A DNA stretch of 64,000 nucleotides, from positions 1-64,000 of the IMG/VR virus record IMGVR_UViG_3300042505_000794. One strand, 5' to 3'. Below, one piece after another: positions 16,538 to 23,597 of the stretch. This stretch comes from a virus. The notes below the pieces were generated by a model, which ran no database searches, was not told where the DNA came from, and saw only the letters and a program-made list of their open reading frames with translations. The translations under genes and the position numbers were made by a program. The first letter of the stretch is position 1, and every line of letters begins with the position of its first letter.

Positions 16538-16545
16538 AATAAATA
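16538..16545 (+). promoter_or_regulatory. Possible late promoter (AATAAATA) for small membrane protein
   Basis: 24 bases before the ATG at 16570. In such AT-rich sequence a single octamer is weak evidence. Confidence 0.35.
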
Positions 16546-16569
16546 TCTATTTAATACGGGAACTTTAAT

Positions 16570-16758
16570 ATGGAACAGATTAAATCTTGGTACGATAATT
16601 TATTACATTGTGCAGCCAGTGTAACCTGCGCACCCCTGGTTATAATATTAGCAGTCGTGTTTACAGCGTGCATGGCTGTTATGGTAGCATTAGGCATAGC
16701 AGCTATCAGCATAATGTTTTTCGTTGATTATTTTTATAAACTATTTGTAAATCATTGA
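16570..16758 (+). CDS. Small integral membrane protein
   Basis: 62 residues. MEQIKSWYDNLLHCAAS is followed by one long or two tight hydrophobic segments (about 20-52, VIILAVVFTACMAVMVALG then AAISIMFFVDYF) and a short polar end. GGGA lies upstream. It could be holin-like or a superinfection/immunity membrane protein; nothing discriminates. Confidence 0.6.
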   Translation: MEQIKSWYDNLLHCAASVTCAPLVIILAVVFTACMAVMVALGIAAISIMFFVDYFYKLFVNH

Positions 16759-16783
16759 TATAAATTCAAAAATATATTATAAT
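16755..16783 (+). promoter_or_regulatory. Sigma70-type promoter for the clamp-loader operon
   Basis: TTGATA (16755-16760), 17-base spacer, TATAAT (16778-16783), 27 bases before the ATG at 16811. The -35 again overlaps the stop codon of the preceding gene. Confidence 0.6.
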
Positions 16784-16810
16784 AATATTTTTTATGAAAA
16801 CTATACTCAT

Positions 16811-17248
16811 ATGGATACAGAAAAACTTAGTATATTTGATGTTCTTAATCAAATAAACAACAAAAACTTTAATTATTTAGATACGTTATCTGATGATATG
16901 CGTAAACAATTTAGTCCGTATGTGGTATACCAGTGGTTGACATGTACGGACAACCCTGAACAATATATGTTATTAGCGCATTATGTTAATGAAAATATCT
17001 TAGCGTTATCGAACCATCCTGAATTGTTGTATAAATTGTTGTGTACAACTTCATGTGGGAGCCGTACAAGATATAATTGGATGTACAAAAAGAAAGAATC
17101 ATCGTTACCAATTACAATAATCTCTGAATATTTAAAATGTTCAAAGCGTGTTGCAAAAATGCATCTACCAAGTTTTAACCATGACGATATAGTCAAGATG
17201 GCAAAAAAGCTTGGTTATCAAGATGCAGATATTAAAAAACTTTTATAG
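16811..17248 (+). CDS. 62: DNA polymerase clamp-loader small subunit, gp62-like (cyanophage type)
   Basis: 145 residues. It matches the pattern of the divergent gp62 proteins of marine T4-like phages as I remember them: SIFDVLNQINNKN at the start, SPYVVYQWL, MLLAHYVNE, HPELLYKLL, then RTRYNWMYKKKES, and the helical end IISEYLKCSKRVAKMHLP with IVKMAKKLGY. With gp44 it would load the gp45 sliding clamp; neither partner is in this window, whereas in T4 genes 45, 44 and 62 are adjacent. It starts an operon continuing through the zinc-finger gene, from a sigma70-type promoter, fitting an early replication protein. Family assignment is from memory of a short, divergent protein. Confidence 0.65.
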   Translation: MDTEKLSIFDVLNQINNKNFNYLDTLSDDMRKQFSPYVVYQWLTCTDNPEQYMLLAHYVNENILALSNHPELLYKLLCTTSCGSRTRYNWMYKKKESSLPITIISEYLKCSKRVAKMHLPSFNHDDIVKMAKKLGYQDADIKKLL

Positions 17249-17260
17249 CAAAAGGAAATT

Positions 17261-17560
17261 ATGTTAATTACATCAGCAGCATCAACAGCCATATTATTTG
17301 TCAATTTGACAATTCCTAAAAAAATGTTTAAATCAATGAGTGAGTGTGAATCGTTTAAACACACTATTGAAAAACAAATATCAACTCATTATAATCCTGT
17401 AGATTTATTTCATCGAATGCCTACACTATCTTGTGTACTTAAACCATCTAAACCAGTTAAAGCTAAACCTGTAAAACCAAAAATCGTTAAACCTTTTAAA
17501 TCAAAAATCGTTAAACCTGTTAAACAAGATCCTAAACCGCACAACAACCTAAAGAAGTAG
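17261..17560 (+). CDS. Small Lys/Pro-repeat protein
   Basis: 99 residues, no family recognised. It has a hydrophobic N-terminal stretch (LITSAASTAILFVNLTI) that could be a signal or membrane anchor. The C-terminus is a basic KP-x repeat (KPVKAKPVKPKIVKPFK and on), like the extended proline-lysine linkers of TonB-type proteins. AAAGGA precedes the ATG. It lies 12 bases after the clamp-loader gene and 3 bases before the next. Confidence 0.65.
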   Translation: MLITSAASTAILFVNLTIPKKMFKSMSECESFKHTIEKQISTHYNPVDLFHRMPTLSCVLKPSKPVKAKPVKPKIVKPFKSKIVKPVKQDPKPHNNLKK

Positions 17561-17563
17561 CCT

Positions 17564-18232
17564 ATGTTCTATGAATGTCGTTTTTGTTCAAAACTCTTTA
17601 AACGAGAAACGTCATTTCTAAGACATAATTGTAAAGAACGTCAACGTCATTTCGAAGCATCTACCGTTGAAGCGCAGACAGCTTTTACTCTGTTTAAACG
17701 GTGGATGCTATTAAAGCATAAACGTGATGTTAATTATGATTCGTTTAAATTGTCAAGATTTTATAATGCATTCTTAAAGTTTGCAAAATATTATAGACTT
17801 ATCAATGGGTTATCACAACTTGATGAATTTTTATTGTTAATGATCAAACGCGATATTTCTCCAGCATATTGGTTAAATGAGCGAGTATTATCGTTTTATA
17901 TAACGCAAATGGATCTTTCCACGCCAACCTCAAAAATCGGTAAATCTATTAAATCGATTATAAAGCTATGTAACGCATATGATTGCGAAACTTCAAACTT
18001 TTTCAATTATATTGAATTTGATGTAATGCTATCATTTATTAAACTTCATAAGTTGTCTCCTTGGGTGTTATTAAATAGTAAACAATTCATGGTATGGGTA
18101 GAGAACCTGACAGATGAGCAACAGTATATCATGGATAATATTATTGATAGTGAAAAATGGATTTATGTTTTTAAAGAAAATACAAAAACTGTCGATTTTG
18201 CTAAACAATGCGTCAAGGAACTTGAATTATGA
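17564..18232 (+). CDS. Conserved T4-like protein with N-terminal C2HC zinc finger
   Basis: 222 residues. The N-terminus FYECRFCSKLFKRETSFLRHNC has C-x2-C then H-x-C spacing like a zinc finger. A long helical domain follows with RDISPAYWLNERVLSFYI and KLSPWVLLNSKQF, features I recall in an uncharacterised protein conserved in cyanophages and other marine T4-like phages. It is co-transcribed with the clamp-loader-like gene, so a DNA replication or transcription role is plausible. Its last codon overlaps the next ATG by 4 bases. Confidence 0.7.
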   Translation: MFYECRFCSKLFKRETSFLRHNCKERQRHFEASTVEAQTAFTLFKRWMLLKHKRDVNYDSFKLSRFYNAFLKFAKYYRLINGLSQLDEFLLLMIKRDISPAYWLNERVLSFYITQMDLSTPTSKIGKSIKSIIKLCNAYDCETSNFFNYIEFDVMLSFIKLHKLSPWVLLNSKQFMVWVENLTDEQQYIMDNIIDSEKWIYVFKENTKTVDFAKQCVKELEL

Positions 18233-18432
18233 TTATTAATTGCCCTGAGTTTAATAAAAAATATACAGCAACGCAACACGATGATGCGATTTATATTCAT
18301 CGCAAAGACAGCGATTATTGGAAAATATCAGAACAAAATGGCATTTATCGGCTTGTAGCATGGAATCGCAATTACAAATACGATGTGTATTTTGATAATT
18401 TTGATAATTTAATTAGCTACATTACAAAGTAG
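18229..18432 (+). CDS. Small hypothetical protein
   Basis: 67 residues, Tyr/Asp/Asn-rich and probably a small beta domain (AIYIHRKDSDYWKI, YRLVAWNRNYKYDVYF). It is translationally coupled to the zinc-finger gene (ATGA). Function unknown. Confidence 0.6.
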   Translation: MIINCPEFNKKYTATQHDDAIYIHRKDSDYWKISEQNGIYRLVAWNRNYKYDVYFDNFDNLISYITK

Positions 18433-18461
18433 TTGATTTACATTTAGATTTAATTTATAAT
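18433..18461 (+). promoter_or_regulatory. Sigma70-type promoter for the sirtuin operon
   Basis: TTGATT (18433-18438), 17-base spacer, TATAAT (18456-18461), 32 bases before the sirtuin ATG, with AGGAG at a good distance. Confidence 0.6.
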
Positions 18462-18493
18462 ACATTCATAGATTAAATTAACAGGAGTTGTAA

Positions 18494-19159
18494 ATGAAGG
18501 TAGTAGTATTATCAGGAGCTGGTATTAGTCAAGAATCTGGAATTAAAACTTTCAGAGATAGTAACGGTCTATGGGAAGAGCATGATATTCATGAAGTTGC
18601 TCACCCCGAAGGTTGGGAAAAAGATCGTACTCTAGTTAATCGATTCTATAATGCACGTCGTAAACAATTGCATGAATGTGTACCAAATGCTGCACATCAT
18701 GCATTAGCGGAACTTGAAGATAAACATGATGTTACAATCATTACTCAAAACGTAGACGATTTACATGAACGTGGTGGTAGCTCAAACGTTGTACATTTAC
18801 ACGGTGAAATGTTTAAAGTACGAGACGAAGTTACTGGAGAGGTATATGAATGGAAGGACGATTTAAAAGATGACGATTTAAGTCGTAAAGGTAACCCGTT
18901 ACGACCGCACGTTGTATGGTTTACTGAACCGGTACCTGCTATGGATTTAGCAATTGAGTTAGTAAACGAAGCTGATTTAATTTTAATTATTGGGACTTCA
19001 TTAGAAGTATACCCTGCTGCAAATTTATATCGATATGCGAAACCTGATTGTGACATCCACGTGTTTAACATGGATGAATTATCTGAGTTTACTGCAGGTG
19101 AACAACATATCGGTAAAGCTGGTACCACGGTACCTAATTTCATTAAAACTTTGATTTAG
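18494..19159 (+). CDS. Sir2-family NAD-dependent protein deacylase (class III, CobB/SIRT5-like)
   Basis: 221 residues. The NAD-binding and catalytic motifs are all present: SGAGISQESGIKTFRD (7-22), TQNVDDLHERGG (84-95), HLHGE with the catalytic base His103, and GTSLEVYPAA (168-177). Tyr52 and Arg55 (FYNARR) are the class III pair that favours succinyl/malonyl-type acyl groups. The zinc-binding cysteines normally found between HLHGE and LRPHVVWF are absent; that loop is short and Asp/Lys-rich instead. The protein could remove acyl groups from host proteins or act as an NAD consumer. It has a sigma70-type promoter and shares its operon with a small protein and a nucleotidyltransferase. Confidence 0.9.
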   Translation: MKVVVLSGAGISQESGIKTFRDSNGLWEEHDIHEVAHPEGWEKDRTLVNRFYNARRKQLHECVPNAAHHALAELEDKHDVTIITQNVDDLHERGGSSNVVHLHGEMFKVRDEVTGEVYEWKDDLKDDDLSRKGNPLRPHVVWFTEPVPAMDLAIELVNEADLILIIGTSLEVYPAANLYRYAKPDCDIHVFNMDELSEFTAGEQHIGKAGTTVPNFIKTLI

Positions 19160-19171
19160 AGGAAGTCAATC

Positions 19172-19360
19172 ATGTTAGAAGTTGTAGGTTTAAGTTGGGC
19201 ATTAATTATTTCGTATCCAACTATGGTATCACCACCAACGGTTGTTTATGTAGAGAGCGAAGCAGTATGTAAAAAAAATAGTGAGCATATCACTAAAAAT
19301 ATTATTCATTCAGTTGTCACCTGTATTCCTATTCGCGCAGATGTACCAGGTAAAAAATGA
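19172..19360 (+). CDS. Small protein with N-terminal hydrophobic segment
   Basis: 62 residues. MLEVVGLSWALIISYPTMV may be an uncleaved signal or anchor. The rest has two cysteines (about 16 residues apart) and a basic end. AGGAAG is upstream, and a 4-base overlap joins it to the nucleotidyltransferase gene. Function not recognised. Confidence 0.55.
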   Translation: MLEVVGLSWALIISYPTMVSPPTVVYVESEAVCKKNSEHITKNIIHSVVTCIPIRADVPGKK

Positions 19361-20280
19361 AAATTGTAGCTGAAACAGAATTTGGTAGTCATCTATATGG
19401 ATTACAAACGCCAGCATCTGATCATGACTATAAAGGTATAATTCTACCTACTAAACAAGAAATTTTATTAGGTAGATCAAAATATCATTCATCGTCTACC
19501 ACCGGTAATACTACAACAAAAAATACCTGCGATGATGTAGATAAAACTTATTACACTCTATCATACTTCATTGAGTTAGCTTGTAAAGGTGATACAACTG
19601 CAATGGATATGTTGCACGCACCGATGGATAAAGTAATAGTTAATTCTAATATTTGGAAATTTTTGCAAGATAACCGAACAAAGTTTTATACAAAGAATAT
19701 GAAAGCTTATGTAGGTTATTGTCGTAAACAAGCTGCTAAGTATGGGATTAAAGGTTCACGTTTAGGTGAGTTAGAGCGCGTTATTAACAAGTTAAATGAG
19801 TATCCAATCAACCGTGGTATAGGTGATATCGTTATTGAAGAAAGTGATGTTGTACGTTGGATCGTTTATAAAGGTAATAGGTACCTCGAAGTATGCGGTA
19901 GCAAGTTTCAAGATAACCTAAAACTATCATACGCTAAGGAAACGTTAGAACAAATCTTTAGTCAATACGGTGAGCGTACAAGATTAGCAAAAATCAACCA
20001 GTCTATTGATTGGAAAGCTTTAAGTCATGCATTTAGAGTTGGATATCAAACGTTGCATATCTTAGAAGATGGTGGGTTTGAATACCCATTAAAAGAATCA
20101 CCTTATTTGATGCAAATTAAAAAAGGTGAATTACATTTCTTAGATGTAGAGTTAGAACTAACTGAACTGGTTAATAAAGTTAACGAGTTAACTAAAACAT
20201 CTAACTTACCTGATGATGTCGATAGAGTATTTTGGGATGAGTATATAGCTAAGATACATCTCGATACCGTTAACTATTGA
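19357..20280 (+). CDS. RlaP-type nucleotidyltransferase
   Basis: 307 residues. The N-terminus ETEFGSHLYGLQTPASDHDYKGI (about 6-28) is the G-S and D-x-D metal-binding motif of the RlaP/YcgL nucleotidyltransferase family. Further family blocks follow: the VDKTYYTLSYFIELACKGDTTAMDML region and a helical C-terminal half with HAFRVGYQTLHILEDG. Such proteins transfer NMP groups to proteins or RNA, or act near RNA ligases; the phage substrate is unknown. It is the last gene of the sirtuin operon, with a strong terminator 20 bases downstream. Confidence 0.8.
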   Translation: MKIVAETEFGSHLYGLQTPASDHDYKGIILPTKQEILLGRSKYHSSSTTGNTTTKNTCDDVDKTYYTLSYFIELACKGDTTAMDMLHAPMDKVIVNSNIWKFLQDNRTKFYTKNMKAYVGYCRKQAAKYGIKGSRLGELERVINKLNEYPINRGIGDIVIEESDVVRWIVYKGNRYLEVCGSKFQDNLKLSYAKETLEQIFSQYGERTRLAKINQSIDWKALSHAFRVGYQTLHILEDGGFEYPLKESPYLMQIKKGELHFLDVELELTELVNKVNELTKTSNLPDDVDRVFWDEYIAKIHLDTVNY

Positions 20281-20296
20281 TTATCATCAAATAAAG

Positions 20297-20320
20297 AAGC
20301 CCTCGAAAGAGGGTTTTTCT
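20297..20320 (+). terminator. Rho-independent terminator
   Basis: CCCTC / GAGGG stem with GAAA tetraloop followed by TTTTT, ending the sirtuin operon. Confidence 0.9.
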
Positions 20321-20342
20321 TTGTCTCTTTGTTCCATTAACC

Positions 20343-20350
20343 GATAAATA
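20343..20350 (+). promoter_or_regulatory. T4-type late promoter (GATAAATA)
   Basis: 25 bases before the ATG at 20376, directly after the terminator, marking the switch from early-type to late genes. Confidence 0.6.
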
Positions 20351-20375
20351 CTTTTAAAACAAAGGTGTTACCACA

Positions 20376-20651
20376 ATGGAATATATCAAACTAATTGACG
20401 CTGTTGGCTTTCCAATCGCCGCTGCTTTAGCAGCTGGTTTCTTTGTGTTTATGTCAGTAAAATTTATACTATCAAACGTATCTGAAAGTGTCGATATGAT
20501 TATCAGTATTCTAGAAGGTCTTGATAAACGTATTGATTACATGACAAACGATGTTAAGAGAATTGATATTAAAACGAGTTTAGAGTTAGGTGTTCGACCT
20601 GATTATAATCTTATTGTCCGTTCTAAACCTGAAGATATACGGAAGGATTAA
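20376..20651 (+). CDS. Small membrane coiled-coil protein, copy 1
   Basis: 91 residues: one transmembrane segment at about 9-33 (VGFPIAAALAAGFFVFMSV), then a heptad-like helix (MIISILEGLDKRIDYMTNDVKRIDI). It resembles the next gene in layout (GFPI membrane segment, then D-L/R-I helix), so the two look like a diverged tandem duplication. The form also recalls BhlA/UviB-type holin-like proteins. It is transcribed late, just upstream of the scaffold gene. Confidence 0.7.
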   Translation: MEYIKLIDAVGFPIAAALAAGFFVFMSVKFILSNVSESVDMIISILEGLDKRIDYMTNDVKRIDIKTSLELGVRPDYNLIVRSKPEDIRKD

Positions 20652-20941
20652 TGGACTATGATATTGATAAAATCGCTGAATTAGTCGCTAAGCACGGCTT
20701 TCCTATTGTATCTGCTATAGGTATGGCATGGTTTGTATATTATGTATGGGTATGGGCTACAACCGACATCAAACCGAAACTAACACAAACCCATACATCT
20801 GTAATTGATTTGCTAGATAGAATTCGAAAATTAGATTTGGACATTTGCAGATTACACGAAAAAGTCGACGTTGCTATACAGTTTAGACACAAATATGAAC
20901 CGCGTCAACCTGACAATCAAGATTCAGAAAAATCAAACTAA
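20651..20941 (+). CDS. Small membrane coiled-coil protein, copy 2
   Basis: 96 residues. Its membrane segment (HGFPIVSAIGMAWFVYYVWV) and following coiled coil (SVIDLLDRIRKLDLDICRLHEK) align by eye with the preceding protein; the C-terminus is polar. The start codon shares a base with the previous stop (TAATG), so the pair is translated together and may form a hetero-oligomer in the inner membrane. Confidence 0.7.
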   Translation: MDYDIDKIAELVAKHGFPIVSAIGMAWFVYYVWVWATTDIKPKLTQTHTSVIDLLDRIRKLDLDICRLHEKVDVAIQFRHKYEPRQPDNQDSEKSN

Positions 20942-20955
20942 CCATAAAAGTGCAT

Positions 20956-21014
20956 TATAAATAACCATTTTCGATACGGTTATCTAAATACACGTATATG
21001 TTTACCACTAAATA
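20956..21014 (+). promoter_or_regulatory. Three clustered late promoter octamers before scaffold gene
   Basis: An exact TATAAATA at 20956-20963, then TCTAAATA at 20983-20990 and ACTAAATA at 21007-21014, all upstream of the gp22 ATG at 21052. The cluster suggests very strong expression. Confidence 0.65.
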
Positions 21015-21051
21015 AACAAATACATATAAATTTCAAACCCGGGAGTTTTAA

Positions 21052-21969
21052 ATGAACGAAATTTTAAAAAAATTACTTGAATCAGAAATTTTATCTGATG
21101 AAAGTAAACTGGAGCTAACGGAAGCATTTGACGCTCATATTGCTGAAGTTGTAGAAGAAGCGAAAGCGAATGCAATCGCTGACACTAAAGTTGAATTGCA
21201 TGAGCAATTTGCTCAACAAAAAGAACAATTAATTGAAGCTGTTGATAAAACAATTAATGAATTCATTATTGCTGAATTCGCTACATTAAAAGATGACATT
21301 AAAGCTTTCCGTGATTTAGAAGCAGAAAAAGCAATCGAATTAGCAAAAGAAAAACAACAATTAGGCAAAACTTTAAAAGAAGATATGTCAAAATTGGTTG
21401 CTAAACTTGACTCATTCTTAGAAGAACGCTTTGTAGCTGAATTCAAAGAAATGCGTGAAGATTTAATGGAAGCTAAAAAAGCTGACGTTGGTAGACGTAT
21501 GGTTGAAGCTTTTGCTCATGAATATCGTAAATATTGCGTTAATCCAAATGAGATTGAACGTGAATTGAACGAAGCAAAAATTAAACTCAATACATTATCT
21601 AAAAAATACAAAAACGTTAAAAAACAAAAAGAAGATTTGTATCGCAAAGTACGCGTTGAATCTGTTTTATCACCTTTGAGTGGTTCAAAACGCGATTTAA
21701 TGGATAGTATTTTATCTTCTGTTGCTACAGAAAAATTAGAAGAAGCATACAAATTGTATTTGCCACGTGTTTTGAAAGAAGGTTCTGATGTAGTTGTTGA
21801 ACCAAGCAAAGCAATCAATGAAGCTATTGAAGAAATCAATGCTAAATTAAAAGATGTTAATAATACACACATCGTAACTGGTGATACAAGTGCGCCACGT
21901 ATCGATGAAAGTGCTGAACAAACAAAATCGGTTATCAGTGATATGACACGCTTAGCTGGTATTCGATAA
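21052..21969 (+). CDS. 22: Prohead scaffold protein, gp22-like
   Basis: 305 residues (T4 gp22 is 269). It is an almost continuous Glu/Lys/Ala-rich helix with no Trp, as expected of the major scaffold. It begins NEILKKLLESEILSDESK and ends SVISDMTRLAGI, both recognisable gp22 features. Many L/I-x-E sites make it a substrate for gp21, which digests it before DNA packaging. It is followed directly by the major capsid gene as in T4, and has GGGAG before the ATG. Confidence 0.9.
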   Translation: MNEILKKLLESEILSDESKLELTEAFDAHIAEVVEEAKANAIADTKVELHEQFAQQKEQLIEAVDKTINEFIIAEFATLKDDIKAFRDLEAEKAIELAKEKQQLGKTLKEDMSKLVAKLDSFLEERFVAEFKEMREDLMEAKKADVGRRMVEAFAHEYRKYCVNPNEIERELNEAKIKLNTLSKKYKNVKKQKEDLYRKVRVESVLSPLSGSKRDLMDSILSSVATEKLEEAYKLYLPRVLKEGSDVVVEPSKAINEAIEEINAKLKDVNNTHIVTGDTSAPRIDESAEQTKSVISDMTRLAGIR

Positions 21970-21987
21970 ACCGCTTTAGTATTTTCT

Positions 21988-21995
21988 TATAAATA
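21988..21995 (+). promoter_or_regulatory. T4-type late promoter (exact TATAAATA) for gp23
   Basis: Exact consensus octamer 32 bases before the major capsid ATG. Confidence 0.75.
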
Positions 21996-22027
21996 CAAAT
22001 AATTACAAAATTTAACGGAGTTATATA

Positions 22028-23479
22028 ATGAAAGAATTAGTTGAAAATTGGGGCGAGGTTAAGTCGGCGCTTTTGCACGGTTTGAGTGCACAAAAACAAG
22101 CGATCGTTGCACCTTTATTGGAAAACCAAAAAGCACAAATGTTATCTGAAACCGCATCTGCTGGTTCTGTAGATACATCTGCAATCGCTGGTTTCCGTAA
22201 AATCATGTTACCAATGATCCGCCGTGTTATTCCAAACTCAATCGGTACAGAATTAGTTGGTGTTCAACCAATGACTGGTCCAGTTGGTCTTATCTATTCA
22301 ATGCGTTATACATATAACGAAGCTGTAACTGCACAAGCAGCTGCATCTACAGCATTGACATTTGATGCTGTTACCGGTAAATATGTTTCTGGTGGTATGG
22401 ATGGTGGTGTTGCAAACATCAATCCTGTTACTGACCCTGAAGCATTTGGTAACTACAACATGATTCGTAGATTCTATTCAGGTGCTACATCAACAGGTGC
22501 TCAAGCTGCTGGTGCATCTGGTTTTGCTCAAGGTACTATTGCTAATATTACTGGCGATGCTACTGGCGCTGGTTGGGGCTCTGCATTAGACGCTTCTACA
22601 GTTGCTTTAAACGGTGCGGGCGGTTCATTATACGGTGGTGGCGGTTCATTCTTAGAAGGTTCAGGTGGCCGTAAAATGGGTTTGCAAGTTGTTTCACAAG
22701 CAGTTGAAGCAAAATCACGTAAATTGCAAGCTAGCTGGACTGTTGAAGCTATGCAAGATCTTCAAAACCAACACGGTTTAGATATCGAAAATGAATTGAC
22801 ATCTGTATTGTCACAAGAAATTACACAAGAAATTGACAACGAAATCATCACTGATTTGTTATCACTTGCTGGTACAGTTTCAACATTTGACGGTTCAGTT
22901 CCTGCTGCAGCTGGTTATTACAAACCAACTTTCGTTGGTGATCGTTTAGCTAACTTAGGTGTTCAAATCAACTTCGTAGCTAACGAGATTGCACGTAAAA
23001 CACGTAAAGGTGCTGGTAACTTCATCGTTGTTTCACCAATGATCGTATCAGTATTACAAACAGCTGCTAAATCAGTATTTGCTCCTGCTGTTGAAGGTTC
23101 TTTCCAAGGTCCTAACAACACTAAATTAGTAGGTACTTTGAACGGTTCTATCAAAGTTTACTCATACTTGTACAATTCTGCATTACCAACAGATATCTAT
23201 AACACTACCAACACACCAACACAAGGTTTTGGTACAGGTAATGACTTGATCTTAGTTGGTTATAAAGGTGGTAATGGCGAAACCGATACTGGTTACTTCT
23301 ACTGCCCATACATTCCATTGATGTCTTCTGGTACAATTATGAACCCTGTTACTACACAACCAGTTATCTCATTGATGACTCGTTATGGTAAAGGTATCTT
23401 AAATGACAGAACTACATCGTTAGGCAACTCAGCTGATTACTACGGTAAAATTGCTGTTAAAAGCTTAAGCTTGCTATAA
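22028..23479 (+). CDS. 23: Major capsid protein, gp23-like
   Basis: 483 residues, HK97-fold. The signature ELVGVQPMTGPVGLIYSMRY (about 75-95) is the T4 gp23 block. Later conserved parts include QASWTVEAMQDLQNQHGLDIENEL, the G-rich insertion loop, and the C-terminal VISLMTRYGKG. The N-terminal 41 residues are a removable prohead peptide; cleavage by gp21 is predicted after LSE (Glu41), leaving a mature start TASAGSVDTSA. The codon choice is noticeably cleaner than in neighbouring genes, as usual for the most abundant virion protein. It has its own exact late promoter and a strong terminator. No gp24-type vertex homologue is seen nearby. Confidence 0.97.
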   Translation: MKELVENWGEVKSALLHGLSAQKQAIVAPLLENQKAQMLSETASAGSVDTSAIAGFRKIMLPMIRRVIPNSIGTELVGVQPMTGPVGLIYSMRYTYNEAVTAQAAASTALTFDAVTGKYVSGGMDGGVANINPVTDPEAFGNYNMIRRFYSGATSTGAQAAGASGFAQGTIANITGDATGAGWGSALDASTVALNGAGGSLYGGGGSFLEGSGGRKMGLQVVSQAVEAKSRKLQASWTVEAMQDLQNQHGLDIENELTSVLSQEITQEIDNEIITDLLSLAGTVSTFDGSVPAAAGYYKPTFVGDRLANLGVQINFVANEIARKTRKGAGNFIVVSPMIVSVLQTAAKSVFAPAVEGSFQGPNNTKLVGTLNGSIKVYSYLYNSALPTDIYNTTNTPTQGFGTGNDLILVGYKGGNGETDTGYFYCPYIPLMSSGTIMNPVTTQPVISLMTRYGKGILNDRTTSLGNSADYYGKIAVKSLSLL

Positions 23480-23500
23480 TCGTTAGATTTAGCAATAAAG

Positions 23501-23527
23501 ACCCTAGCTTAGGCTAGGGTTTTTTTT
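23501..23527 (+). terminator. Rho-independent terminator after gp23
   Basis: ACCCTAGC / GCTAGGGT stem with TTAG loop, followed by eight T residues. Confidence 0.95.
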
Positions 23528-23557
23528 GTTCAATTGAATCTCAAAAATCTATATTCA

Positions 23558-23565
23558 AATAAATA
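23558..23565 (+). promoter_or_regulatory. Late promoter-like octamer (AATAAATA)
   Basis: 32 bases before the metacaspase ATG. The surrounding sequence is very AT-rich, so this is moderate evidence. Confidence 0.45.
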
Positions 23566-23597
23566 TATAAAATAACAAATTTGAATAGGATACTTTA

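Noticed and set aside
16794-16856. 20-codon frame (MKTILIW...) just before the clamp-loader-like gene
   Set aside because: It overlaps the next gene in another frame and has no ribosome binding site; a leader peptide is possible but unsupported.
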